A DNA stretch of 64,000 nucleotides, taken from the NCBI RefSeq assembly GCF_034314085.1, contig NZ_JAVIWI010000001.1, positions 2,418,001-2,482,000 of the forward strand, given 5' to 3'. Shown one piece after another: positions 29,757-37,991 of the stretch (positions within the stretch are counted from its first letter, which is position 1; each line of letters starts with the position of its first letter). Position numbers and translations under genes: made by a program. The notes beneath the pieces were generated by a model. The model was not told where the DNA came from. It made no database searches and worked only from the letters and a program-made list of their open reading frames with translations. Source of the stretch: Undibacterium sp. 5I1. Its GTDB lineage: Bacteria; Pseudomonadota; Gammaproteobacteria; Burkholderiales; Burkholderiaceae_D.

Positions 29757-32060
29757 ATGAGCCAGCAATCATCATCTTTTGAACTGCTCGAGGAACGCAT
29801 CCGCCGCTGGATTTGGTCGGCGGGCTGGGAAGAATTGCGGGAAGCTCAAGAGCGCGCGATTCCCGCTATTCTGCCGGGAGACCACGACGTCATCGTCGCT
29901 GCAGCAACCGCTGCCGGTAAGACCGAAGCCGCGATGCTCCCAGTGCTTACACACCTTCTGCAACTTGAGAATCAGAATGGCCTGGTGATTTATATCAGTC
30001 CGCTGAAAGCGTTAATTAATGACCAGTTCGGGCGCCTGGAACCCCTCTGTGAGGCGCTTGAAGTAGCTGTATGGCCATGGCATGGGGACATCTCCTCGTC
30101 GTCGAAGACTCGCTTCCTAAAGCGTCCGGCAGGGATATTGTTAATCACGCCTGAATCCCTTGAGGCGCTGTTGTGCAATAGAGGTTTTTCCGCACCGATT
30201 CTGTTTTCCAACCTAAAATATATCGTCGTCGATGAGCTACACGCCTTCATCGGTAGCGAGCGAGGCAAGCAGCTGCAGTCGTTGATGCACCGGATAGAAC
30301 TCGCTGCGAACAAGCAGGTTCCGCGTATCGGCCTTTCTGCCACATTAGGCGATATGCGTCTGGCAGCATACTTCCTGCGCCCTGCCTCAGAGGACGGTGT
30401 CGAGATTATCGAATCGAAGTCTGAGGGCGGCGAGTTGAAGCTGGTCGTGAAGGGCTTTGTCGAGATGGAACCAAGCCCGGACTTGGAAGAGCAATCTCCA
30501 GAATCGCAGGCATCCCAGTCAATCACTGGCCACCTCTTCAAGACGCTAATCGGTTCGAACAATCTCGTCTTTCCAAACAGCCGCTCGAAGGTCGAGCAGT
30601 ACACGTATGGGCTACAGAAACTATGTGAAGAAAGCGGCAGGCCAAATGAATTCTGGCCGCATCATGGAAACCTCTCAAAAGAGATTCGTGAAGAGACAGA
30701 GTCAGCGTTAAAAAACAAAGAACTCCACGCCACGGCCGTCTGCACAAACACGCTAGAGCTGGGCATTGATATCGGAGCAGTTAAGAGCATCGCCCAAATT
30801 GGGTCTCCCCCATCGGTTGCTAGCCTACGCCAACGGCTTGGCAGGTCAGGACGCAGAAAAGGAGAGCCTGCCATCCTGCGCGCGTATGCAATTGAATCAC
30901 AGCTGACGGACCGGTCACATGTGCTGACACAACTGCGTGAGGGCATGTTCGAACTAACGGCGATGATTAGCTTGCTGCTGGAAGGATGGTTCGAACCCCC
31001 GCGAGCACGCGGTCAGCACCTGTCTACACTTGTGCAGCAATTACTATCGCTAATCGCTCAACGCGGTGGGGTAACTGCGGCAGACGCATACCGAACCCTA
31101 TGCAGTTCTGGCCCGTTTGAGTCCGTCTCGAAGAGCGACTTCGTAGCACTGATTTCACATCTGGGTGCCATCGAAATCCTGCAACAGGAATCGTCAGGTG
31201 TCCTTCTGCACGGCGCCAAAGGCTCGCCGCTGGTAAATCATTACACGTTTTACGCCGCGTTCAGCGCTGAGGAAGAATTCCGCGTCGTGGCCGGCATTAA
31301 GAGCTTAGGCTCGATACCGGTATCTAGTGCCATTAGCGTCGGCGACTTTATCCTGTTTGCTGCAAAAACCTGGCACGTGGACGAAGTCGATGACGAGTCC
31401 AAGTCAATTTACGTGACTCATCACAAGACCGGCAAGGCCCCACCTTTCAACAGTCCCGGCGGAGCAATCCATGACCGTGTCCGCCAGCGTATGCGCGAGC
31501 TCTACGAGGAAAGGAGTGACCTCGGCTTTCTCGACGAAACAGCCAAGCGGCTGATAGCCGAAGGACGCAGCACGTATTCACGCTTTTCACTCGCGGCTAA
31601 TGCGTTCGTTAGCGCGGGAAGTACGCACTTGTTGTTCACCTGGTTGGGTGATGCAAAGAACGAGGCGCTGGCGATGATGCTTCGTACAAGGGGATTTAGC
31701 GTCTCGTTGGTCGGCCCCGCGCTTGAAATTTTTGGAACCTCGAATTCTGTTGTCGATGCGACCGCCTGTTTGGCGGAGATTGCCACGATGCCGGCTCCAT
31801 CAGCGAATATGCTACTTGCTGACGCCCATAATTTGACGCAGGAGAAGTGGGACTGGGCTCTACCGGAGCGACTACTGCAGAATTCCTTCGCGAGCCTGAA
31901 GCTGGATATCGATGGGGCTCATGAATGGTTAAAAACCCATCCAATCTTTTCGATACGTAACGCGCAGTGCGAAGCAGACTCGAGCCGCCCACCGGTCGCT
32001 GGGACCTCCGCATTCTCAAGCAACAGTTCCAATAACAATCAGAATAAGGATTCCTTATAA
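29757..32060 (+). CDS. sngC: DEAD/DEAH-box helicase of the Shango system (SngC-like)
   Basis: A 767-residue superfamily 2 helicase, Lhr/BrxHI-like. Motif I AATAAGKT (residues 49-56), Ia YISPLKALINDQ, motif II VVDELHAF (DELH at 159-162), motif III SATLG (194-198), and motif VI QRLGRSGRR (359-367) are intact, with NTLELGIDIG (331-340) before it. The C-terminal half is an Lhr-like extension of unclear role. It closes the TerB-ATPase-helicase operon. In Shango the helicase is needed for defence; the substrate is not known from sequence. Confidence 0.86.
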   Translation: MSQQSSSFELLEERIRRWIWSAGWEELREAQERAIPAILPGDHDVIVAAATAAGKTEAAMLPVLTHLLQLENQNGLVIYISPLKALINDQFGRLEPLCEALEVAVWPWHGDISSSSKTRFLKRPAGILLITPESLEALLCNRGFSAPILFSNLKYIVVDELHAFIGSERGKQLQSLMHRIELAANKQVPRIGLSATLGDMRLAAYFLRPASEDGVEIIESKSEGGELKLVVKGFVEMEPSPDLEEQSPESQASQSITGHLFKTLIGSNNLVFPNSRSKVEQYTYGLQKLCEESGRPNEFWPHHGNLSKEIREETESALKNKELHATAVCTNTLELGIDIGAVKSIAQIGSPPSVASLRQRLGRSGRRKGEPAILRAYAIESQLTDRSHVLTQLREGMFELTAMISLLLEGWFEPPRARGQHLSTLVQQLLSLIAQRGGVTAADAYRTLCSSGPFESVSKSDFVALISHLGAIEILQQESSGVLLHGAKGSPLVNHYTFYAAFSAEEEFRVVAGIKSLGSIPVSSAISVGDFILFAAKTWHVDEVDDESKSIYVTHHKTGKAPPFNSPGGAIHDRVRQRMRELYEERSDLGFLDETAKRLIAEGRSTYSRFSLAANAFVSAGSTHLLFTWLGDAKNEALAMMLRTRGFSVSLVGPALEIFGTSNSVVDATACLAEIATMPAPSANMLLADAHNLTQEKWDWALPERLLQNSFASLKLDIDGAHEWLKTHPIFSIRNAQCEADSSRPPVAGTSAFSSNSSNNNQNKDSL

Positions 32061-32117
32061 AGTGGATTAGTGCTTTAGAGCTTGAATAGCGGGCTGAAAA
32101 ATTGAATGCAAGAGCAG

Positions 32118-32252
32118 ACTTTCCTGGTGTCATATTCGATTTAGTCTGAGCATCCGCGACAAGTCTGTCTTCATAGACTTAGCCCGAAGACTCTGAGAGT
32201 CTGAACCGTGGGCACGCTTGTCGGACTGAGCCACATGACCTTGCAGGAAAGT
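32118..32252 (+). ncRNA. Candidate structured RNA (nested multi-stem fold), unknown family
   Basis: Seven perfect helices nest without conflict on paper: ACTTTCCTG with CAGGAAAGT (32118/32244), GTCAT with ATGAC (32129/32235), AGTC with GACT (32143/32224), CGACAAG with CTTGTCG (32157/32217), then inside a branched loop GTCT-TCAT-AGAC (32167-32178), GCCC with GGGC (32182/32210) and AGACTC-TGA-GAGTCT (32188-32202). About 39 base pairs lie in 135 bases. I see no U-run and do not recognise the family. The strand is assumed from the operon upstream; the same fold is possible on the other strand or in single-stranded DNA. Confidence 0.5.
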
Positions 32253-32432
32253 TTATTCGGAGGCTAGGGCAAACGCTTATCAACTGCATATCCTGCCTTT
32301 GCTGGGCGATTAAACTTCATTTCCCGATTATTTTTCATATCTGGCACCAGATACTGGCCTGCTGTTTATGGTCAGTACCTATACATAATGTAATCTTAGG
32401 CCAACAAAAATTTCCACGGAGAAATTAAATAC

Positions 32433-32461
32433 TTGACAAACTCGTTATTGCACTAGCATTT
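32433..32461 (+). promoter_or_regulatory. Possible promoter of the 32,525 gene
   Basis: A consensus -35 TTGACA (32,433-32,438) is followed after 17 bases by GCATTT, a weak -10. The gene starts about 65 bases further on. The -10 is uncertain. Confidence 0.3.
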
Positions 32462-32524
32462 TGTGTAGTTTTACTAAGTGCTAGAAAATTAATTTCATTA
32501 AAGATAACAAAAAGGAAAATTTCA

Positions 32525-32851
32525 ATGGGGCTAGTGTTGAGCGGTACGATAGAGGCAGACGTTGTGCCTAGTGCATTGGGTGGCAACTGGTGGCAAATGA
32601 CTGGCAAAAATATCAAATTTGCTGACTTGCCCGTTGAGAGCTACACAGACGCCGTCGATGTCGATTTTGACGTGAGAATCGAGGGAATTCATGACAGCGA
32701 CGCGATAGCCGAAGAGGACCCGCGAGTCAACGGCCGGTGGCATGAGTCCGTAATTGGGATTATGCACAGGCCATCTGGCGAGGCCATTTTATTAATCGAA
32801 GTGGGCGCCTTAGAGGGCAAACTTTTCGAGCTAATCTGCCCGTCGAGTTAG
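32525..32851 (+). CDS. Hypothetical protein, 108 residues
   Basis: An ATG preceded by AAAGGAAAA and a strong terminator downstream support a real gene. The acidic product contains SALGGNWWQMTGKN, a VDFDVRIEGIHDSD stretch and a mixed alpha/beta character; no signal peptide or membrane helix is visible and I recognise no family. It may be island cargo linked to the defence module or to the replication module; position alone does not decide. Confidence 0.6.
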   Translation: MGLVLSGTIEADVVPSALGGNWWQMTGKNIKFADLPVESYTDAVDVDFDVRIEGIHDSDAIAEEDPRVNGRWHESVIGIMHRPSGEAILLIEVGALEGKLFELICPSS

Positions 32852-32876
32852 AAAAATAATAAATTGATTTCCTTAA

Positions 32877-32901
32877 AGACCCCTACCCGGGGTCTTTTTT
32901 T
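32877..32901 (+). terminator. Rho-independent terminator
   Basis: AGACCCC pairs with GGGGTCT around a five-base loop, followed by seven T residues, directly after the 108-residue gene. Confidence 0.92.
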
Positions 32902-32950
32902 AACGGTGCACAGGTACCTATACTCATTAGGTCAACTGTGAGGAGGTACC

Positions 32951-33238
32951 GTGAAAAAACGAATTTTTGAGATTTACCGCTCGAGAGAAGATGCGCTTCG
33001 AGGCGACCCATTCGTCTGTGTCGAGGCAGCGGATTTGGAGCAGGCAATTGTTAGAGCGAGACAAATTGCACCCCTTGTCGATTCAACAAGACTCACGATG
33101 CTAACGCTCGAATCGCGGGGCTGGGGAGCTAAAGAGGCCGACGGGACAAACGACGCACCTCTGTGTCTCAGTGGGATTTTTGAGGTGCTAGACGAGCTGC
33201 TAGGGACTGTGAGGCAGTCAGAGCGAGACCTGCACTAG
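32951..33238 (+). CDS. Hypothetical protein, 95 residues
   Basis: The GTG start is supported by AGGAGG five bases upstream, a near-perfect ribosome-binding site. The product is a soluble acidic protein of unknown family (VEAADLEQAIVRARQIAPLVDSTRL in the middle, written here only as a landmark of a likely helix). It has its own terminator and so forms a one-gene unit. No function can be assigned. Confidence 0.65.
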   Translation: MKKRIFEIYRSREDALRGDPFVCVEAADLEQAIVRARQIAPLVDSTRLTMLTLESRGWGAKEADGTNDAPLCLSGIFEVLDELLGTVRQSERDLH

Positions 33239-33247
33239 AATCTAATT

Positions 33248-33275
33248 AAGGGCCCCTCGGGGCCCTCTTCATTTC
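33248..33275 (+). terminator. Probable terminator after the 95-residue gene
   Basis: GGGCCCC and GGGGCCC form a very GC-rich hairpin with a two-base loop, followed by TCTTCATTT. The T-run is broken, so the terminator is probable and could serve the convergent gene too. Confidence 0.7.
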
Positions 33276-33567
33276 AGTCAAAATTAGAAAATCCAGTATC
33301 AAAAGCAGATGAATCAAACGGAATCGCCGTATCAAAATCACAAAATTGAGTAGCATTGTTAATACCAAAAGAACAATTATCAATCATACTGACCGAATTG
33401 TTAAGCTGGACTGAGGCTAATGGGTCAAAGCCTGGCATCGCATCTGATAAGGAATTTACAAAAGGCGATACCGGGGCAGCGATGGCATTATTGGAATAAT
33501 CTGTCACATAAACGCAAAAAACTGGAGAATTCAGCGTATTTATTATAAATTTGAGCATGTTTATCAC
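33274..33567 (-). CDS. Hypothetical small protein, 97 residues
   Basis: The GTG start has GGAG seven bases upstream, which favours a real gene. The product is rich in Asn, Asp, Phe and Ser (FDTAIPFDSSAFDTGFSNFD at the end) with a moderately hydrophobic N-terminus. No family is recognised. It is transcribed toward the 95-residue gene. Confidence is modest. Confidence 0.4.
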   Translation of the reverse strand: MINMLKFIINTLNSPVFCVYVTDYSNNAIAAPVSPFVNSLSDAMPGFDPLASVQLNNSVSMIDNCSFGINNATQFCDFDTAIPFDSSAFDTGFSNFD

Positions 33568-33655
33568 GTTTAATCTCCAATTTTTGGCAGGACTTACACT
33601 TTAGTACAAAACGAGGAAACTGCAAGATTTAGGTAAAAGCCCCCCTCCCCTAGTA

Positions 33656-34345
33656 CTAGTACACATCACCATATCCCTTGTCGTAGTCAGCCCTAGTAGC
33701 GGCAGCCGAACTAGAATTCTGCGCGCGCCGTCTACTAAATTTCGCTTCTCGCGCTGCCAGCAGTGGCGCCTGTTCTGCAAATTGCTCCGCTCCCTCGGGT
33801 AGCCTAGACGATTTTTTAGATATCAGGCTGGCAACGTAGGCTGCGTGGTTGCCGATGCCGTAGCGGGCCTCACGGGCGGCGAGTTGGCGAGCCGCATACT
33901 GGTCGTTGGGCAACATTCGGTTCGTTAGGGCTTTGGGCTCGACACCAGGAGGCCCTGCTACTAATTTGAGAGTCGCCTCGGATTCCTCCAGCAGGGGCGA
34001 CGATAATGCCGCGGACTCAGCAGCTATTGCGTCAGTTAGAGTGATTTTACGGACGCGGTTAAAACCCGTTTTTTCGGCGATTTGGAGGTAGCCTAATTCG
34101 GCTAGCATGTGCAGCAGAGGACCTAAATTTTTGCGATGCATTCCTATTCTCTCGGCTAAACGCTCCTGCGAGGCACGGCACAGTCCCGTGTGTACGTCAG
34201 CGTCGCAAGCGACTGCAGCGTAGACGAGCAATAGACCGGGTAATTGACGGGAACTCACACGGGGGTCGCTCAAAAGTTGCGTCGATAACATCACATATCC
34301 CGGAGCGAGATGTGCGGACAAAGCTGGTTTTTGCTGGTTTTTCAT
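33656..34345 (-). CDS. Winged-helix, replication-initiator-like protein
   Basis: A 229-residue protein with a helix-turn-helix/winged region in residues 25-105 (RQLPGLLLVYAAVACDAD, RASQERLAERIGMHRKNLGPLLHML) like HTH_36 proteins of plasmids and phages. The start was set at the ATG giving MKNQQKPALSAHLAPG, with GAGG nine bases upstream. The C-terminal half is Ala/Arg/Ser-rich. It follows a ribbon-helix-helix gene by 11 bases and lies next to a repeat- and hairpin-rich non-coding segment, which together suggest replication or its control. A purely regulatory role is possible. Confidence 0.55.
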   Translation of the reverse strand: MKNQQKPALSAHLAPGYVMLSTQLLSDPRVSSRQLPGLLLVYAAVACDADVHTGLCRASQERLAERIGMHRKNLGPLLHMLAELGYLQIAEKTGFNRVRKITLTDAIAAESAALSSPLLEESEATLKLVAGPPGVEPKALTNRMLPNDQYAARQLAAREARYGIGNHAAYVASLISKKSSRLPEGAEQFAEQAPLLAAREAKFSRRRAQNSSSAAATRADYDKGYGDVY

Positions 34346-34356
34346 CACAATAAACC

Positions 34357-34599
34357 TCAAATGAATGTTTTTAGCATAGAGCCGTTAAGAACTGACTGCA
34401 GCTCCGCCGTAGTCGTGCGCTCCACGTACGCTAGCGTTCCTAACTCGTCGACTAGGCGTTGCAGTGACGGCGTGCACAGCGACAGGACGTAGCGGACGAC
34501 AGCGGACAGAGGCCGCTGCTGCAACTCAGACAAAATGGTCAGTACGTCGTAGCTGTCCTGGTCTAGAGTCACCGACAAACGGGGTTTGGTAGTCGACAT
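34357..34599 (-). CDS. Ribbon-helix-helix DNA-binding protein
   Basis: The 80-residue protein begins MSTTKPRLSVTLDQDSYDVL, the beta strand and first helix of a CopG/Arc-type domain, with LSAVVRYVLSL as second helix. AGGAG nine bases before the ATG supports this start; an upstream alternative would add 20 residues. Such proteins repress plasmid replication or mobilisation genes. It is the first gene of a two-gene unit with the Rep-like protein and lies at the edge of the repeat region. Confidence 0.7.
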   Translation of the reverse strand: MSTTKPRLSVTLDQDSYDVLTILSELQQRPLSAVVRYVLSLCTPSLQRLVDELGTLAYVERTTTAELQSVLNGSMLKTFI

Positions 34600-34689
34600 A
34601 AAAATTCTCCTGGTGATGCACTGCAGCGAAATTGCTGCAGTTACAAAACGTGTAGGCACGGAGATTAAAAAAGACGGCGCGTTAAGGGA

Positions 34690-35300
34690 AAGTTAAAAAA
34701 ATCGTGCTGACGACGGTATGCCTCGTTAAAACTCCGAACTTATGCCATTACAGGTTAAAAGCTCCTAGGAAGGTTAACGACTGGGCGTTACCCACCATAA
34801 ACACGCAGGGTGACCCAAGTCACCCTTGGCCGTGAGCGACAGGGAGCGTTAGCGAGCGACAGCGAACCAGCGTTACCCTTCCTAAGCACCCGAACTTATG
34901 CCCTTACAGCTTTTTATTTTCGTTAAGAAAAAGCTCCTAGGAGGGTTAACGTACTGTAATGGCATGAGTACGTAATATTGCGTAATAGACAACTGCAAAG
35001 TATTTTGACGCCGCCAACGGCGTCACAGCGGACCGGCGGAGGCCGGGGTACACGACAGTGGACAGCTCTCGCCAGAGAGCTCCCGCGGGGACCGCCTGGC
35101 ACTGAGTCTCGCCCAAGCGAGACCAGGCTAGGGGGGGGCGCAGCCGGCTACCGCGTAGCGGGGGGGCCCCGTGGTCGGCGAAGACGAGCGTGGGGCCCGC
35201 CCGCGTAGCGGGTAGCCTCAACGTTAGAAATTCCGCCCTAGCGGAATAGAGAAAATGGCCCGACAGGGACTATTTTCGCGGTTCTGTGCAATTCCGAGAG
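34690..35300. other. Repeat- and hairpin-rich non-coding region (possible replication or transfer origin)
   Basis: The ~770 bases between the RHH gene and the next gene have no credible coding frame. They hold a bipartite direct repeat (34,734-34,779 and 34,890-34,951) and, from 35,007 to 35,276, at least five near-perfect hairpins such as GACGCCGCCAACGGCGTC, AGCTCTCGCCAGAGAGCT and GTCTCGCCCAAGCGAGAC, plus runs of seven or eight G. The neighbouring genes look plasmid-like, so an oriV or oriT is the best guess. Confidence 0.5.
34734..34951 (+). repeat. Pair of bipartite direct repeats
   Basis: CCGAACTTATGCCATTACAG (34,734-34,753) recurs with one change at 34,890-34,909. A 23-base block starting AAAAGCTCCTAGGA (34,757-34,779) recurs with one change at 34,929-34,951. 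The order is the same in both; the second pair has extra bases between its blocks. Confidence 0.85.
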
Positions 35301-35366
35301 GCAAGATTTTGAACTTGGGGTTGAGGTGTCTATACGGTGGACGTACAGCAACAGGGGACCCCTCGA

Positions 35367-35999
35367 ATGAACACACCGACAAAGCAAAAATCAAACATTA
35401 GAATTGCACGCGAGAACGAGACAGAAGTGCTGAAATTTATAGCACTGCTAGGCTGGCTCAGCACGCAGCAAATTGGTAATTTGGTATGGACCAGCTCCAC
35501 GCCGCACGTGGCTCGGAACAAAGCAGCGCTGTGCCTACGTCGACTCCACGCGCAGCGGTTCGTGCTGCCTCGCACTGGCTATGCGGGAATAAAAATGTAT
35601 GTTTTGACAAGGGCAGGAGCCGATTTTGTGAATTACGAAACGGGGGTCAACATTGCCCATCACGGCCTGGACCTCAGCGTTGGAATGCACTTGAGGCAAT
35701 CCCAAGTAATTGACTATTTAACAATTAAAGCGAAAGAGGGTTTCACTCCGCTGGGGGCGTCTGCGCTAAAACGTGGCGTCTCAGGAGTAAAAAATCTTTT
35801 TTGGGACGAAGGTCGAGGACTATCGGCGGCATACTACAACGCCACTACGAGAGAGGTAAAAGGGGTCTTGTGCCCCCATACGGCAGCACCGTCAGCGGTG
35901 GACCTTTTTGAAAAAATCCTGCGGCAGGGAAACGTCGACTTGATAGGAAGCCATTACATAATTGAGGCGATTCAACGGCAAATTCGACAAATGCGATAA
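35367..35999 (+). CDS. Replication-relaxation (Replic_Relax/MobC-like) winged-helix protein
   Basis: A 210-residue protein whose N-terminal third is a winged helix (LKFIALLGWLSTQQIGNLVW, then ARNKAALCLRRLHAQRFV), the pattern of Replic_Relax proteins, which are found with rolling-circle plasmids, mobilisable elements and their relaxases. The rest (HLRQSQVIDYLTIKAKEG) fits the same family. The ATG giving MNTPTKQKSN has GGGGA upstream; a GTG 30 bases earlier is an alternative start. No relaxase gene lies in the island, so it may act alone or with a helper. Confidence 0.6.
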   Translation: MNTPTKQKSNIRIARENETEVLKFIALLGWLSTQQIGNLVWTSSTPHVARNKAALCLRRLHAQRFVLPRTGYAGIKMYVLTRAGADFVNYETGVNIAHHGLDLSVGMHLRQSQVIDYLTIKAKEGFTPLGASALKRGVSGVKNLFWDEGRGLSAAYYNATTREVKGVLCPHTAAPSAVDLFEKILRQGNVDLIGSHYIIEAIQRQIRQMR

Positions 36000-36131
36000 G
36001 AAATTGATTAAACACTTCCCCACCCTCCTTTATAAAATTTCTTGATTTTAAAGAAATTCTACCTGCCATCGCCCCCCCAATTCCCGGAATATAAAATTCA
36101 AACGCTATACGGTTCTTTAAGGAGAACAGTA

Positions 36132-36326
36132 ATGCAGGTCATGACACCGAATTGGGTATTAATAAATAAATTTTGTGAACTCAAAGGCTATAGCGAGGAC
36201 GCAGTAAGAGCAAAAATAAAGCGCCGTGAATGGGAGAAGGAGGTACTTTGGCGTAAAGCTCCAGATAACCGCATTGTTATTAATGTGACAGCAGTTAACC
36301 TATGGATGGGGGGCTCCCATGTCTAA
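36132..36326 (+). CDS. xis: Excisionase (Xis), PF07825-like
   Basis: The 64-residue protein has the phage excisionase pattern NWVLINKFCELKGYSEDAVR, KIKRREW, VLWRKAPDNRIVIN and LWMGG. Excisionases bend attachment-site DNA and direct the integrase toward excision. AAGGAG eight bases before the ATG decides the start; an upstream TTG frame is ignored. It overlaps the integrase start by eight bases, so the two are coupled. Confidence 0.85.
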   Translation: MQVMTPNWVLINKFCELKGYSEDAVRAKIKRREWEKEVLWRKAPDNRIVINVTAVNLWMGGSHV

Positions 36327-37854
36327 GGGTATTTCTGCAGAAAAGTCTGCCAAATTGAGATTAACGGCGTTGGAATTAAATGTATTAGTTACAAAGGGGA
36401 CAAAGTTTTTTCCTGGGACGAACACACCAATTCCGAAGGGCGTCACTGTACGAAGCGCCAACGGCGTACAAATCGAATTTATGTTCGAGGGAACTCGATA
36501 TTACGAAACTATTAGAGGGACGCCCACTGCTGGAAATATCAAAAAAGCAATGGAAAAACGCGAAAGGGTTCAACAATTAATCAGCCTTGGGAATTTTGAC
36601 TATGATAAGGAATTTCCAAATAGCAAAGTTATTAAAAAATTAAATACTTCCCACAACCTTGCTTTACAAAACGATATAGTTACGATTTCTACCGCGCTCA
36701 ACGAGTGGCTCGACGTGACTGTCTCTGCGGTAGGACACAACGCTGGGATAGACTATAAAAAGGATGCTACCCGTTTAAAGCAATTTCCAGCAGCAGCGTT
36801 GGATGGAATCGATAATTCTGATAGGCCAAAATCTGGAGGACTGCTAGGCGATTTATCCGTGCTTGAACTGAATGACCTATCTATAAAAAATTTGCAAAAT
36901 TGGTTACTAATCCAAAATGGCCAAAACACGGGGAAGACTATTAGTATCAAACGGGTAAATAATTTAATGACACCGTTGCGTGGCGCTATGTCCAGGATGG
37001 CAGATGCTAAAAAAATACCTTTTGACCCATTTACTAAAGTTCGCCCGTTAAAAAATCAAAAAACATTTTCAACAAACAAGGCTCTAGATAAAACGGAACT
37101 GGACGGCCCACTCCCTATAGTCGGTAATCGTCAATATAACGAAAGCAATATTATCGTGGAGCCGTTTTCTCCAGATGAGATTGATGCATTACTAAGGCAA
37201 TTTTCAGGCTCATTTTTAAATCAAATGATTTTTTGGCTTTGGACTGGCCTGAGAACCGGTGAACTCATAGCGCTGCGGTGGTCGGATGTGCACTGGGAAA
37301 GTGGTCAAATATTTGTGCGCAGGTCACTCTCCAGAGGACATCTTAAATTACCAAAATTTGATAAAAAACGCTGGGTAAAATTATGTGCTCCGGCACGTGA
37401 AGCGTTAGAGGCACAATTAAAGCTTACCGGTGCAAGTGAAGGATGGATTTTCCCAAATCCTTACACTAATAGTATGTGGACAAACGAGTCTAAAATTCGG
37501 ACCCGTTTTAAAACAGCAGCCGAAAAAGCAGGGGTACGATATCGCCGCCCTTATAACTGCAGGCATACCTTTGCGTCTGTAATGCTGTCATCCGGTGAGA
37601 ACACACTTTATGTAGCAGAGCAATTGGGACATGCGGATTGGACTATGCTAGTCAAGGTTTATGGTCGTTGGATGAATGAGGTAAACCACTCAGCAGGAGA
37701 AAATTTGGCCAAAATGAATAGCTCGGCATGGCGTTCATTAAGAGAAATGATGGACAAACGACAGAGCACCGCCGATAGCAATGACTTCCTTGAAGATGGT
37801 GACCTAATGAACGATGAAGAATATGAGCAAGACGACGATACATTTGAATTGTAA
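36319..37854 (+). CDS. int: Tyrosine recombinase / site-specific integrase
   Basis: A 511-residue tyrosine recombinase presumed to have integrated the island into ssrA. An N-terminal arm-type and core-binding region precedes the catalytic domain, with the first Arg in WTGLRTGELIALRWSDV (about residue 312), the second Arg-His in YNCRHTFAS (about 412, with Tyr replacing the first His, as often seen), and the nucleophile Tyr in MLVKVYGRWM (about 447). The C-terminus is acidic. It lies 4.3 kb from attR and 11.4 kb from attL. Confidence 0.93.
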   Translation: MSKGISAEKSAKLRLTALELNVLVTKGTKFFPGTNTPIPKGVTVRSANGVQIEFMFEGTRYYETIRGTPTAGNIKKAMEKRERVQQLISLGNFDYDKEFPNSKVIKKLNTSHNLALQNDIVTISTALNEWLDVTVSAVGHNAGIDYKKDATRLKQFPAAALDGIDNSDRPKSGGLLGDLSVLELNDLSIKNLQNWLLIQNGQNTGKTISIKRVNNLMTPLRGAMSRMADAKKIPFDPFTKVRPLKNQKTFSTNKALDKTELDGPLPIVGNRQYNESNIIVEPFSPDEIDALLRQFSGSFLNQMIFWLWTGLRTGELIALRWSDVHWESGQIFVRRSLSRGHLKLPKFDKKRWVKLCAPAREALEAQLKLTGASEGWIFPNPYTNSMWTNESKIRTRFKTAAEKAGVRYRRPYNCRHTFASVMLSSGENTLYVAEQLGHADWTMLVKVYGRWMNEVNHSAGENLAKMNSSAWRSLREMMDKRQSTADSNDFLEDGDLMNDEEYEQDDDTFEL

Positions 37855-37954
37855 TAAAAGTTGTTAAATATTTCTATTACGTTAGTGAAATGCATTTTCT
37901 AGACTGAACGTTGCCTATTGATGGTTGTTCATTAGTTTCAAAATTTTTGATTAC

Positions 37955-37991
37955 GCCTTAGCTGGGAAAGATTCTCCGCTAAGGCTTTTTT
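37955..37991 (+). terminator. Rho-independent terminator after int
   Basis: GCCTTAGC pairs with GCTAAGGC around a 15-base loop, followed by six T residues, about 100 bases after the integrase stop. Confidence 0.88.

Larger units (their letters stand above)
32061..32524. other. Non-coding stretch after the Shango operon
   Basis: No credible gene is visible in these 464 bases. They contain the nested fold at 32,118-32,252 and, near the right end, a TTGACA box (32,433-32,438) that may drive the small gene at 32,525, with a GGAAAA ribosome-binding site before that gene. Confidence 0.5.

Noticed and set aside
28452..32060. BREX type 2 fragment (BrxD plus BrxHI)
   Set aside because: The ATPase and helicase resemble these proteins, but there is no PglZ, PglX or BrxA-like gene, and the TerB gene in front gives the Shango composition.
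32118..32252. Known RNA families (tmRNA, 6S, RNase P, SRP RNA, retron RNA) for the nested fold
   Set aside because: Motifs of these families are missing and there is no reverse transcriptase gene near; left as unknown.
34978..35221. Two overlapping Arg/Gly/Pro-rich frames on opposite strands in the hairpin region
   Set aside because: They follow from GC-rich hairpins, not from coding; composition is not protein-like.
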